Translations under genes and position numbers: made by a program | NCBI GenBank assembly: GCA_947166565.1 | Contig: CAMVEL010000002.1 | Span: forward strand, 94,016-158,015 | Direction of reading: 5' to 3' | Origin: an uncultured Erysipelotrichaceae bacterium | GTDB lineage: Bacteria > Bacillota_I > Bacilli_A > RFN20 > CAG-826 | Length of the DNA stretch: 64,000 bases | In this document: piece by piece, positions 18,097-26,602 of the stretch | How the letters are laid out: each line of letters starts with the position of its first letter | Position numbering within the stretch: the first letter of the stretch is position 1 | Notes under the pieces: generated by a model | What the model saw: the letters and a program-made list of their open reading frames with translations, nothing else | The model's database searches: none | Told to the model about the DNA's origin: nothing

Positions 18097-19320
18097 TTAT
18101 TTTCCTCCTTCTTTTGATTTGACCGTGGACTTTATTATACCATCTTTAAGATGGGTGAGGATTTCATCTCCGATTTCTATATCGCTCGCGCGAGTTATGA
18201 CCTTGCCTTTCGCGTTTTCCGAAATCGTATAGCCTCTTTCCAAGACCTTCTCGGGGTTTAACCCCTGTAGACGGCTGGAGGCCCCTTCCAGAGCCAGCCT
18301 CCTCCTCAATAAGGAAGCGTTCATCGAGGCGATCAACCTCTCCTTCGTCCGTGACAGGTTATCAAGAGGCCTTTCGTAAATGGCGCTAGGACGGACGAAG
18401 AATGGACGGGAGGATAAAGAGTCGAGTTTCTCCTTCTTTTGCCTTAGAAGGGCGTTTATCGCGGTTTTGAGGGCGTTAAACTCTTCGTCTAAAGCCATCA
18501 GGACCTCGTTTTTGTCTGGAGTCGCCAAAACTGCGGCGGCCGTAGGGGTCGAAACGCGCTTATCGCTGACCAAATCAATCAGGGTCGTATCGATTTCGTG
18601 TCCGACCGCGGAGATGACGGGGACCGGGCTATCCGCGACCGCCCTAACGAGGGTTTCGTCGTTGAAGGCCCCTAAATCCTCGCTGCTTCCGCCACCCCTA
18701 CCGATGATCAAAACGTCGATATTCGCGGATAAAGCCAGACGATAGGCCCTTAACAAATCCTTCGGGGCATCTTGCCCTTGGACTAATGAAGGAACGGTCA
18801 CGAGGGTCGATAAGGGCCAACGCATACTCGCGTTATGGACGATATCCTTCATGCCCGCGGAATTCTTCCCGGCGATCACGCCGATTCTAGATGGGAAAGC
18901 GGGTATCTCCCTTTTCCTCGATTCATCGAAAAGCCCTTCCTGACGGAGTTTTTCCGCAAGGGCGCGCAGTTTTGCGAGTTCGTTCCCTTCGCCATAAAGG
19001 CTCACTTCCTCCGCGACGAATTGGTAACTTCCTCTTGGGGGGTAGACAGAAAGATGACCAACGCAAAGAAGTTCGTCACCGTCTTTTGGGAGGAAGGTCA
19101 GTTTCCTAGCATCCCCCGCCCAAATGACCGCGGAGATGACCGATTCCTCGTCCTTCAGGGAGAAATAGCAATGTCCGGAAGGGTATTTCTTGAAATTGCT
19201 GACTTCGCCCCGAAGATGGATGCCCATAAAGGAAAAATCGCCTTCCAGGGCGCGTTTTATCCTTTTGTTAAGGCCGCTTACGGTCTCGACGTTCTCGTTT
19301 TTGGGGGCCAAGGTTCCCAC
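18097..19320 (-). CDS. xseA: Exodeoxyribonuclease VII large subunit
   Basis: N-terminal OB-fold (GEVSNFKKYPSGHCYFSLKD), catalytic core with GKNSAGMKDI and GRGGGSSEDLGAFNDE, then a coiled-coil region that binds XseB. It degrades single-stranded DNA to short oligonucleotides. I chose the GTG at 19320 as start because GGGAGG lies 10 nt before it; the frame also opens at a TTG (19329) that overlaps the nusB stop but sits too close to the Shine-Dalgarno. Length is then 407 residues, slightly under the usual 440. Confidence 0.92.
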   Translation of the reverse strand: MGTLAPKNENVETVSGLNKRIKRALEGDFSFMGIHLRGEVSNFKKYPSGHCYFSLKDEESVISAVIWAGDARKLTFLPKDGDELLCVGHLSVYPPRGSYQFVAEEVSLYGEGNELAKLRALAEKLRQEGLFDESRKREIPAFPSRIGVIAGKNSAGMKDIVHNASMRWPLSTLVTVPSLVQGQDAPKDLLRAYRLALSANIDVLIIGRGGGSSEDLGAFNDETLVRAVADSPVPVISAVGHEIDTTLIDLVSDKRVSTPTAAAVLATPDKNEVLMALDEEFNALKTAINALLRQKKEKLDSLSSRPFFVRPSAIYERPLDNLSRTKERLIASMNASLLRRRLALEGASSRLQGLNPEKVLERGYTISENAKGKVITRASDIEIGDEILTHLKDGIIKSTVKSKEGGK

Positions 19321-19325
19321 GAGGA

Positions 19326-19772
19326 TCAATCCTCCCTAACCAAGACGTTATCGAGGATCCCGTTGACGAATTTGTAGTCCTTCTCATCCGCGTAGGTCTT
19401 CGCGAGTTTGACCGCGATGTTGATGACGACCTTCTTATCGACATCCGGCTCCACGTAGAAGAAATGGACATAGCTAAGCAAAAGGATCGAGGCGACCACG
19501 CGGTTAAGCCTATCGAAGGTCCATTTGCGCATGTTCGCGTTGAAAACCGCCTTGATGGCTTCGTAATTCCTGATGGTCGATATCATCGTCGCCTTCAAAT
19601 AGGGGTCGACGTCTTCGTATTCGCAATCGGAAAGGGAGGAAAGAATCGCCTCCACGTCTATCGCTTCTCCCATAGACATGTAGGTAAGGGCATCATAGAT
19701 CGCGCTCATCGCGACCTCTTGGAGGGCGTTACGCGATAACGCCTCTTTTTCGACATCATTGTTAAGAACCAT
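19326..19772 (-). CDS. nusB: Transcription antitermination factor NusB
   Basis: 148-residue helical NusB. Family features are the C-terminal RVVASILLLSYVHF and VVINIAVKLAKTYADEKDYKFVNGILDNV segments, the latter being the most conserved part. NusB with NusE binds boxA RNA in rRNA leaders. The ATG at 19772 is chosen over the upstream open frame because GGGAGAG lies 8 nt before it. The nusB-xseA-xseB-dxs order is typical. Confidence 0.9.
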   Translation of the reverse strand: MVLNNDVEKEALSRNALQEVAMSAIYDALTYMSMGEAIDVEAILSSLSDCEYEDVDPYLKATMISTIRNYEAIKAVFNANMRKWTFDRLNRVVASILLLSYVHFFYVEPDVDKKVVINIAVKLAKTYADEKDYKFVNGILDNVLVRED

Positions 19773-19867
19773 AGACTTCTCTCCCGATTTTCTGGGGGCC
19801 AAAAAGCCGTGTTCGCTATTTTGACCGCGCATATCTTACCACATACGCGTGACTTTCTATAGGGAAG

Positions 19868-20368
19868 TTATGCGCTTTCCTTTTCCTTCTTGAGGGCATT
19901 GCTAGCCAAAAAATAGAAAACGAGGGCGAGGATCTGCAAGAGGAGGAAAAGGAAATGGATGACCATGCAGAAGACCGCTTCGACATCCATGCTTCCCGCT
20001 TCCATTCCCTTTTGGATGGAGATGATAAGAAGGAAGATAAAATCCGCAAAATAAAGCGCGGTTATCGAGATATTGGCCCATAATTTGGCCTTCAGGGCGA
20101 AATAGCCGAAAAGAATGAAGATCGCGGCGATGCCAAGGCTTACGAATATCGAGCAATAGGAAACCCCGTTGGAGACGAACACCTCGTAGAAATAACGGGA
20201 GAGCCCGGTGGCCAAGGTGACGTTGCGCCTAGAGGAAAACACCGAGATCATCACGGTGGCCAAATCGATGATCCCGGGGATCAATCCGTATAGGGAAAGC
20301 CTTTGGTAGGCCTTGATTTTCCTATTCGTATCCTCAACGAGGGCTTTGTTCTTGTTTTTTGACATCAA
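19868..20368 (-). CDS. Small membrane protein of unknown function
   Basis: 166 residues with four predicted membrane spans (about residues 25-45, 75-100, 105-125 and 133-157), a Lys-rich N terminus and a KKEKES C terminus, so both ends are probably cytoplasmic. I recognise no family. It overlaps the Asp23 gene by 4 nt and lies between it and nusB, where some Bacilli carry an AmaP-like membrane partner of Asp23; this protein lacks an evident AmaP motif, so a partner role is only an inference from position. Confidence 0.75.
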   Translation of the reverse strand: MMSKNKNKALVEDTNRKIKAYQRLSLYGLIPGIIDLATVMISVFSSRRNVTLATGLSRYFYEVFVSNGVSYCSIFVSLGIAAIFILFGYFALKAKLWANISITALYFADFIFLLIISIQKGMEAGSMDVEAVFCMVIHFLFLLLQILALVFYFLASNALKKEKESA

Positions 20369-20712
20369 TAGACCTTAACGACCTTGACCTTGACCTCAAC
20401 CGGCAAGGTATCGAGCATCTCGGTTAGGGTCGAGACGATTTCCTTCTGGATGCGGGTGCAGATATCCGCGACGGGGGAGGATTTGGGGAGGGAGACATCG
20501 ACCGAGATGGTCGCGACCCCTTCTTTGGAAAGGGAAACCCTCGCGCCGCGTTCAACGGAAAATAACGGATTTATGGCCTGTTTCTTCCTGACGATGGCAG
20601 CCCCGGCGCGTTCGACGCAGCGATTGGCGATCGAGGAGACGCAGGCTCGCGATATGCCCATTTCGCCGATACGGGAATAATTGTTGATTGGGAGGTAAAG
20701 CGCGTTGTTCAT
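20365..20712 (-). CDS. Asp23/Gls24 family envelope stress protein
   Basis: 115 residues with the Asp23 pattern: INNYSRIGEMGISRACVSSIAN at the N terminus, a central GVATISVDVSLPKSSPVADIC and a helical VSTLTEMLDTLPVEVKVKV ending. Asp23 proteins form membrane-tethered complexes linked to envelope homeostasis. It is the YqhY type found upstream of nusB in Bacilli. Its stop overlaps the downstream membrane-protein gene. Confidence 0.85.
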   Translation of the reverse strand: MNNALYLPINNYSRIGEMGISRACVSSIANRCVERAGAAIVRKKQAINPLFSVERGARVSLSKEGVATISVDVSLPKSSPVADICTRIQKEIVSTLTEMLDTLPVEVKVKVVKVY

Positions 20713-20721
20713 ACCTTAATT

Positions 20722-22707
20722 CTACTTCCCGAGGACCATTTCCTCAATGAGTTTGGCGATATTGTCTTTGGTGAATCCGTATTCCCCAAGGACCATATCG
20801 ACTTTTCCGGAAGCCCCGAACCTATCGACGCCGAAGTTATGCTTGGCGTATTTGGCCCATCCGAAGGTGCTTCCGCATTCGACGGACATCCTCTTCTCGT
20901 AATCGCAAGAGAGGATGGAGGCCTTATATTCCTCGTCCTGGGCTTCGAAAAGTTCGAAGGAAGGCATGGAAATGACCTTGATGCGCGGGGCTAAAGTCTC
21001 GATTTCGTTCAAGGCATCGAGGACGAGGCGGACCTCGGAACCGGTCGCGATGACCTCGAATTCGGCGTCTTCCTTGCCAAAGACGAGATAAGCGCCCTTC
21101 TTGGCCTTATCGACATCGGAGGTATAAAGAAGAGGCAAGGCCTGACGGGACAAAACGAGGGCCGTCGGGGTCTTTTTGGATTCAAGGGCGACTTCGTATC
21201 CGGCGACGACTTCGTTGCCATCGGCGGGACGGAAGACGTTGAAATTGGGGATGGCGCGGAGCATCGCGAGTTGCTCGATCGGTTGATGGGTGGGGCCATC
21301 TTCCCCAACCGCGAGAGAATCGTGGGTGAGGATATAAATGGATGGGAGCTCTTGCAAAGCGGCCATCCTGAGGGCCGGTTTCATGTAGTCGGCGAAGACG
21401 AAGAAGGCGGCGCAGTAAGCGACGATCCCCCCGTGGAGGAGGATACCGTTATTGATCGCGGCCATCGCGAATTCGCGAATGCCATAACGCATGTCGCGTC
21501 CAGCCGTATTGGTCGAATCGAACCTTTCGATGCCCTTGACGTTGGTGTTGGTGCTGCCCGCGACATCGGCCGATCCACCAAGGGTGAATGGGAGGGAAGG
21601 AAGCAAGGCGGAAAGGTATTCTCCGCTAGTCTGACGGGAGGCTTTCTTGTAATCCGGGGCGAATTCGGGACGCGGAGGGAGATAACCTTCGACTTTGCGG
21701 TCAAAGGCATCGCAAAGCTCCGCGAATTCCTTCTTATGGGTAAGGCGATAATCGCCGAGGAATTCCTCGTAATCATCGTAGGCTTTGTTGCCCCTGATGA
21801 CGAAGGTCTTGCCGAAATACTCGTAGACCTCTCTTGGGATTTCAAATGGCGGATAGGAATATCCATATCTTTCTTTGGCGTAGGCGCCGTCTTCTTCTCC
21901 TAACGGGGAACCGTGGGTGACGTGGCTGCCTTCGTTTTTGGAGCCAAAGCCGATTTTGGAATGGACGATGATGACGGTCGGGAAGGCCTTCGATTGCTTG
22001 GCTTCTGCGATGGATGCGGAGATCCTATCGATATCCTCGCCGTCTTCGACCTCGAGGACGTTCCATTCGGCGGAGAGGAAACGGAGTTTGACGTTCTCGG
22101 TGAGGGAATCGCTGGTCGGACCATCGAGGGTCGCACCGTTTTCATCATAGAAAAGGATGAGCTTATTGAGGCGGAGGTGCCCAGCGAGGGAAATAGCTTC
22201 CTGGGAGATGCCTTCCTCAAGGCAGCCATCGCCGCAAAGGCAATAGGTATAATGGCCCATGAGCTTCTCGCCTTCGTCGTATCTTCCGCGGATACTGACT
22301 TCCGCAATCGCCATACCGACGGCTTGGGCGATACCCTGTCCTAAAGGACCGCCGGAAGAATCGACGCCAGCGGTGACGCCGACTTCGGGGTGGCCTGGGG
22401 TGCGGGAACCAAGCTGGCGGAAAGCCATAAGGTCCTCTTTGGAGACATCATAGCCCGTTACATGGAGCATTGTGTATAAAAGGGCAGAGGCGTGTCCGCT
22501 GGAGAAGACGAGCCTATCGCGGTTTATCCATTCTGGGCGGGAAGGATCGGCGACTAAATGATCGCGGTAGAGCGCGAGCATCGTCGGGGCGGCGTCAAGA
22601 GCCATGCCGGGGTGCCCGCTTTTTGCGCGGTTGGTGACATCGATGACGGTGGCCCTAATGGCGCCAAGAGCGAGTTTTTCCATTTCCTTCATTTCGTTCT
22701 TCTCCAT
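20722..22707 (-). CDS. tkt: Transketolase
   Basis: 661-residue ThDP enzyme of the non-oxidative pentose phosphate pathway. Signatures are RAKSGHPGMALDAAPTML, GDGCLEEGISQEA of the ThDP-Mg site, HVTHGSPLG and the second-domain GEDGPTHQPIEQLAMLRAIPN. Length is typical. Shine-Dalgarno AAGGAGA is 7 nt before the ATG. It lies 9 nt upstream of the Asp23 gene and so probably drives it. Confidence 0.95.
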   Translation of the reverse strand: MEKNEMKEMEKLALGAIRATVIDVTNRAKSGHPGMALDAAPTMLALYRDHLVADPSRPEWINRDRLVFSSGHASALLYTMLHVTGYDVSKEDLMAFRQLGSRTPGHPEVGVTAGVDSSGGPLGQGIAQAVGMAIAEVSIRGRYDEGEKLMGHYTYCLCGDGCLEEGISQEAISLAGHLRLNKLILFYDENGATLDGPTSDSLTENVKLRFLSAEWNVLEVEDGEDIDRISASIAEAKQSKAFPTVIIVHSKIGFGSKNEGSHVTHGSPLGEEDGAYAKERYGYSYPPFEIPREVYEYFGKTFVIRGNKAYDDYEEFLGDYRLTHKKEFAELCDAFDRKVEGYLPPRPEFAPDYKKASRQTSGEYLSALLPSLPFTLGGSADVAGSTNTNVKGIERFDSTNTAGRDMRYGIREFAMAAINNGILLHGGIVAYCAAFFVFADYMKPALRMAALQELPSIYILTHDSLAVGEDGPTHQPIEQLAMLRAIPNFNVFRPADGNEVVAGYEVALESKKTPTALVLSRQALPLLYTSDVDKAKKGAYLVFGKEDAEFEVIATGSEVRLVLDALNEIETLAPRIKVISMPSFELFEAQDEEYKASILSCDYEKRMSVECGSTFGWAKYAKHNFGVDRFGASGKVDMVLGEYGFTKDNIAKLIEEMVLGK

Positions 22708-22792
22708 TTTGATTCTCCTTTTCCTAAATTGTTTTTAGTAGTTTTATGGTGAATATTTAGTTAATGCTATCCTTTGGATAGAATTCTACTTC

Positions 22793-24523
22793 TTATTCTT
22801 CGGTCAACGCTATGCCAAGGACGTCGAGCTGATCTTTGTCTACGCTTTGGGGGGCTTTTGAGAGTGGATCGACCGCGGAGAGGTTCTTCGGGAAAGCGAT
22901 GACGTCGCGGATATTGTCCGTGCCCGTCAGGATCATCGTTAACCTCTCTAAGCCAAAGGCCAAACCTCCATGAGGCGGGGCGCCATAGGAGAAAGCATCG
23001 ATGAACCAGCCGAATTTACGGCCGACTTCCTCGTCGCTTAAACCAAGGAGGTTGAAGATCTTCCATTGGACGTCATGGTCATAGATACGAAGGGTTCCTC
23101 CTCCTGCCTCATAACCGTTGATGACGATATCGTAAGCGTAAGCGAGGACCGCTTCGGGGTCGCTATCAAGAAGAGGAAGATCCTCGTCGCGAGGACGCGT
23201 GAAGGGGTGATGTTCCGCGGTATAACGGTCTTCGCCTTCGACCTTATCGAACATCGGGAAATCGATGACCCAAAGCAAATCGAAACGCTTTTCATCGATC
23301 AAATCGAGTTTTCTGCCAAGGAACAAACGCAAGGCCCCAAGCGCGTTATCGATATGGCGGCGTGAGGAAGAGGAAGCGAATAAGAGCATATCGCCTTCGT
23401 TCATCGATAGTCCTTCGATTAGCTTCTTGCCCTGCTCCTCGTTAAGGAATTTGGCGAAGGAACCGGCAAGCGCGCCGTTTTCGACCTTGAGGGAAAGAAC
23501 GCCTTTTAGTCCATATTTACGCATCTCGAGGGTGATTTCGTCGATGACTTTGCGGGATATATGGGCGGCTCCTCCTGGAACCACGATGCCTTTGATGAAG
23601 GGATTGCCTTCAAATCCGGCGAAGCCGACGCCTTCCATATAGGAAGAGAGGTCATTAAGGAGCAATCCGAAACGGGTGTCCGGCTTGTCGCTGCCGTAAT
23701 TATCCATGGCATCCCAGAATTTCATCCTCCTTAAGGGGAGGGCAATCTCCACTCCCGCGATTTCCTTGAAAATGCGATAGAGGAAGCCTTCCATAAGGGA
23801 GAGGACCTCATCTTGGCTCATGAAGCTCATCTCAAGGTCAAGCTGGGTGAATTCCGGTTGCCTATCCGCGCGTAAATCCTCGTCGCGGAAGCATTTGGCG
23901 ACTTGGTAATACCTCTCAAAACCCGAAACCATCAAAAGCTGTTTCCATAATTGGGGGCTTTGGGGAAGGGCGTAGAAAGAGCCGTGTTTCAGCCTAGAGG
24001 GGACAAGATAGTCCCTCGCCCCCTCTGGGGAAGAGAGGTTAAGGATTGGGGTCTCGACCTCCAAGAAGCCCTTATCATCGAAATAATCGCGGAAGATCTT
24101 GCAGATTTTGGCCCTGGCTTTGAGCTTGTTGAGCATGCAGGGACGGCGAAGGTCGAGATAACGCTGGGCGAGACGGGTGTCTTCGAGGGCGTCGGTCTTA
24201 TCGGCGATTATGAATGGAGGGTTCTTCGCTTTGTTAAGGACCTCCATCTCCTTCAAGACGACCTCGACCTCTCCTGTTGGAAGGGAGGGGTTAGGCACTT
24301 CTTTTAACCTAACGACGCCTTTGATCGCGACGACGTATTCGTTCCTGACGTCAGGAAAATCGTCAGGATGGTCGGTCGTGAGTTGGATAATGCCGGTCGA
24401 ATCGCGTAAATCGATAAATAGAAGGCTGCCGAGGTTGCGCCTATTGGCAACCCAGCCGGCAAGGCTCACTTCTTGTCCAGCATGTTCCTTACGGATGTTC
24501 CCGTTAAAAAATGTACGTTCCAT
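22793..24523 (-). CDS. aspS: Aspartyl-tRNA synthetase
   Basis: 576-residue class IIb synthetase of the bacterial type with an OB-fold anticodon domain (SLAGWVANRRNLGSLLFIDLRD), motif 2 FRDEDLRADRQPEFTQLDLE, a GAD insertion and motif 3 GGLAFGLERLTMILTG. The ATG at 24523 is preferred over the frame opening 10 codons earlier because AAAGGAT lies 8 nt before it and the protein then starts MERTFFNGN like its relatives. It follows hisS on the same strand, the usual Bacilli pair. Confidence 0.95.
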   Translation of the reverse strand: MERTFFNGNIRKEHAGQEVSLAGWVANRRNLGSLLFIDLRDSTGIIQLTTDHPDDFPDVRNEYVVAIKGVVRLKEVPNPSLPTGEVEVVLKEMEVLNKAKNPPFIIADKTDALEDTRLAQRYLDLRRPCMLNKLKARAKICKIFRDYFDDKGFLEVETPILNLSSPEGARDYLVPSRLKHGSFYALPQSPQLWKQLLMVSGFERYYQVAKCFRDEDLRADRQPEFTQLDLEMSFMSQDEVLSLMEGFLYRIFKEIAGVEIALPLRRMKFWDAMDNYGSDKPDTRFGLLLNDLSSYMEGVGFAGFEGNPFIKGIVVPGGAAHISRKVIDEITLEMRKYGLKGVLSLKVENGALAGSFAKFLNEEQGKKLIEGLSMNEGDMLLFASSSSRRHIDNALGALRLFLGRKLDLIDEKRFDLLWVIDFPMFDKVEGEDRYTAEHHPFTRPRDEDLPLLDSDPEAVLAYAYDIVINGYEAGGGTLRIYDHDVQWKIFNLLGLSDEEVGRKFGWFIDAFSYGAPPHGGLAFGLERLTMILTGTDNIRDVIAFPKNLSAVDPLSKAPQSVDKDQLDVLGIALTEE

Positions 24524-24580
24524 AAATTGTATCCTTTCAAATGATGGACCCATCCAATGGGTCTTTATTTGACATTTATC

Positions 24581-26029
24581 TTAATTGTCCCCGTCATCTT
24601 TGTGATGATGGCCGCAGCAGCAATGGCCCTCATGTCCTTCTTCGTGGTCATGGTGATGGCCGCAGCAATGTTCGCCATGTCCTTCTTCGTGGTCATGGTG
24701 ATGGCCGCAGCAGCAATCGTCGCCTTCGCACTCGTCCCCGCAGCAACAGCCATCGTCGGAATCGATCGCGTTGAAGATGTCGTTGAGGGTGTGATCGAGG
24801 GTAGATAGATCCGCCTCGATTTGTTCCTCGCGGTCGAGGATCTTCACTTGGATCTTCCCGTTATTTATCTCGTCTTCGCCGAAGATAAGGGCGACTTTGG
24901 CTTTCCTTCTGTTGGCTTTCTTGAATAAGGAGCCGAGTTTGGCCGCTTTATAAGGGGATTCGACCGAATACCCGAGGCCACGGAGCTGCTCGGAGAGGAT
25001 ATAGCCATGCTCTATAAGGTCTTCGCTTAGGGGCATGACATAGATATCGAGGCCTTTGTCGATGTTATCGAATAAGCCTTTGTCCTTCATAAGCGAATAG
25101 ATGCGTTCGATCCCGAAGGCGAAGCCAACGCCGGAATCGACTTCGGCCTTGGCCCCGAAATTATGGAGCATGTTGTCATAATGGCCTCCGCCAAGAAGCG
25201 CGCCATATTCCTCCCCCGAGACCTCGAAGACGATGTGGCCATAATAATCGAGGCCGCGGACGAGGGTATCGTCGATTTCGTAATCGATGCCTTCGTCGGA
25301 AAGGATCGAGAGGGTCTTATAGAACCTATCCTCCGCCTCTTCCGAAAGGAAATCCTTGCTCTTTGGGGCGTTTTTGACGAGTTCTTGGTCCTCCTTCACC
25401 TTGCAATCGAGGATGCGGAGGGGATTCAGCTCGTAACGCGATTTGCAGTCATCGCACATATTCGGCAACAGGGGCTCAAAATATTTCTTGAGGGCCTCGC
25501 GATAGGCGTCGCGGGAAGCTTTGTCGCCAAGGGTGTTGACCTTGACCTTCAAACCCTTGAAACCAAGGTAATTGAGCACGCGCATCGCAAGGGCGATCGT
25601 CTCCGCGTCGGCGTAGGCGTTATCGACCCCGATATTCTCGACGCCCGCTTGGATGAATTGACGGTATCTCCCAAGCTGTGGGCGTTCATAACGGAAGGCC
25701 GGACCGACATAATAAAGTTTCAATGGGGAATCGAAATTGAAGAGCATCTTGTTCTCAACGATGGCCCTAGCGACCCCCGCGGTGATCTCGGGGCGGAGGG
25801 TCAATGACCTCTCCCCTTTGTCGAGGAAGGTGTACATTTCCTTCCTAACGACATCGCTCCCTTCGCCCGTCGAACGGCAGAAAACCTCGGTATGTTCGAG
25901 AATTGGGGTCTCTATAGGCATATAGCCATAGAGCTCTGCAACGGCTTGGAAGACGTTTTTGATGTATTGATAGCACTTCGCTTCTTCAGCGTAGATATCG
26001 TGGGTTCCCTTAACGGCATTTAGACTCAT
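24581..26029 (-). CDS. hisS: Histidyl-tRNA synthetase with Cys/His-rich C-terminal tail
   Basis: The first 420 residues are a normal HisRS: motif 2 FRYERPQLGRYRQF, RGLDYYGHIVFEV of the histidine pocket, GGGHYDNM, motif 3 GFAFGIERI and a C-terminal anticodon domain. Residues 423-482 are an added tail containing 12 Cys, 15 His and many Asp/Glu in repeats such as CCGHHHDHEEGH, which looks like a soft-metal or zinc-binding sequence. The tail is encoded by a 37-bp direct repeat with 45-nt period. The start has AAAGGAGG upstream and a good promoter. The enzyme function is certain; the tail function is unknown. Confidence 0.95.
   Translation of the reverse strand: MSLNAVKGTHDIYAEEAKCYQYIKNVFQAVAELYGYMPIETPILEHTEVFCRSTGEGSDVVRKEMYTFLDKGERSLTLRPEITAGVARAIVENKMLFNFDSPLKLYYVGPAFRYERPQLGRYRQFIQAGVENIGVDNAYADAETIALAMRVLNYLGFKGLKVKVNTLGDKASRDAYREALKKYFEPLLPNMCDDCKSRYELNPLRILDCKVKEDQELVKNAPKSKDFLSEEAEDRFYKTLSILSDEGIDYEIDDTLVRGLDYYGHIVFEVSGEEYGALLGGGHYDNMLHNFGAKAEVDSGVGFAFGIERIYSLMKDKGLFDNIDKGLDIYVMPLSEDLIEHGYILSEQLRGLGYSVESPYKAAKLGSLFKKANRRKAKVALIFGEDEINNGKIQVKILDREEQIEADLSTLDHTLNDIFNAIDSDDGCCCGDECEGDDCCCGHHHDHEEGHGEHCCGHHHDHEEGHEGHCCCGHHHKDDGDN
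24631..24712 (-). repeat. Direct repeat encoding the HisRS tail
   Basis: A 37-bp sequence occurs at 24631-24667 and again at 24676-24712, a 45-nt (15-codon) period in frame with hisS. Repeat slippage would lengthen or shorten the metal-binding-like tail without breaking the frame. Confidence 0.85.
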
Positions 26030-26058
26030 GGGAAATCCTCCTTTGTTTCGCGGTGAGT

Positions 26059-26087
26059 ATTATATTCTTCGGGAATTGCTTAAGCAA
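26059..26087 (-). promoter_or_regulatory. Promoter of hisS
   Basis: In the minus direction TTGCTT (26082-26087), a 17-bp spacer and a perfect TATAAT (26059-26064). The -35 lies inside the palindrome AATTGCTTAAGCAATT (26075-26090), a possible operator. No T-box sequence is seen in the short leader. Confidence 0.8.
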
Positions 26088-26276
26088 TTACCTTGCATTT
26101 TTCCCTCCTCTCCCATCGATCAAAGACGAAAATGATGATTAGAGGAAACGAGGTAATCAGTAACTAGAAAAATAAATTCGATAAAATCGAGTCTTTTTTG
26201 ATTTATCAAAATATTTTTCAACAATCTGAGCCGAATTTCGGTTTTTTTCACTATTAGTAAGTAGGAGGTCATTTCC

Positions 26277-26483
26277 ATGATTGAAAAGATCTGGAATGTA
26301 TTTCCAACCCCCGTCAATCCGCGCGAAGCCCCTTGGGAAACGTACCCTAGGCGCGGGAGGAAAGGAGGAAGGCGGCGTGTCCAAAAGGCACCGGTCGAGG
26401 GAATTGGCCAAGGCGCTTGCGAAAGCGGCGCTAAGGATCCTGCTCGCGGCCCTCCTAATGTTAGGAACGCTGTTCCCCCATAG
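26277..26483 (+). CDS. Possible small protein, unrecognised
   Basis: An ATG at 26277 sits 7 nt after a perfect AGGAGGT Shine-Dalgarno (26263-26269) and opens a 68-codon frame rich in Arg, Gly and Pro, beginning MIEKIWNVFPTPVNPREAPW. No family is recognised. The region is much GC-richer than the flanking gaps. A second SD-equipped frame overlaps it in the +1 frame. It may be a real small gene, the first half of a frameshifted product, or a chance frame in a structured RNA. Confidence 0.35.
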   Translation: MIEKIWNVFPTPVNPREAPWETYPRRGRKGGRRRVQKAPVEGIGQGACESGAKDPARGPPNVRNAVPP

Positions 26484-26490
26484 GTGGTAA
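26377..26490 (+). CDS. Possible 37-residue membrane peptide
   Basis: A GTG at 26377 lies 8 nt after AAAGGAGG (26361-26368) and opens a frame for a short peptide with a basic start (SKRHRSRE) and one hydrophobic helix (AALRILLAALLMLGTLF) ending PHRW. Shape resembles small membrane toxins or regulators, but no family is recognised. The DNA also folds into hairpins, including a GCGA tetraloop at 26414-26425, so a non-coding RNA remains possible. Confidence 0.4.
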   Translation: MSKRHRSRELAKALAKAALRILLAALLMLGTLFPHRW

Positions 26491-26492
26491 AT

Positions 26493-26517
26493 AAAAAGGT
26501 CGACCATTAGGCCGACC
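26493..26517 (-). terminator. Terminator downstream of rel
   Basis: Minus-strand stem GGTCGGCC/GGTCGACC with a TAAT loop (26498-26517), then five T and ATTT. It lies about 85 nt past the rel stop. Confidence 0.85.
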
Positions 26518-26534
26518 AATAAACCCATCTAAAT

Positions 26535-26590
26535 AATACGCCAAGGACCGGACCCTTTCAAGGGGGCTATGGCCGGAGACCAGGCGTATT
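26535..26590. other. Long three-tier hairpin between rel and its terminator
   Basis: AATACGCC (26535-26542) pairs with GGCGTATT (26583-26590), enclosing further pairing of CCGG with CCGG and CCCTT with AAGGG. On the plus strand it is followed by GTTTTCCC and could terminate the small plus-strand frames; on the minus strand it lies inside the rel 3' end. Confidence 0.7.
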
Positions 26591-26602
26591 GTTTTCCCTA
26601 AA

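Noticed and set aside
24557..24808. Plus-strand frame with long hydrophobic stretches opposite the hisS tail
   Set aside because: It is the antisense reading of the Cys/His-rich repeats; the minus frame is continuous with a full HisRS and has the proper stop.
26030..26280. T-box riboswitch upstream of hisS
   Set aside because: No AGGGTGG-ACCGCG core was found, and a good promoter lies only about 30-58 nt before the start, leaving no room for one.
26263..26590. RNase P RNA, tmRNA or SRP RNA in the GC-rich hisS-rel gap
   Set aside because: The conserved core words of these RNAs (such as GAGGAAAGUCC or GGAAGGAAGCAG) and a tRNA-like end are absent on both strands.
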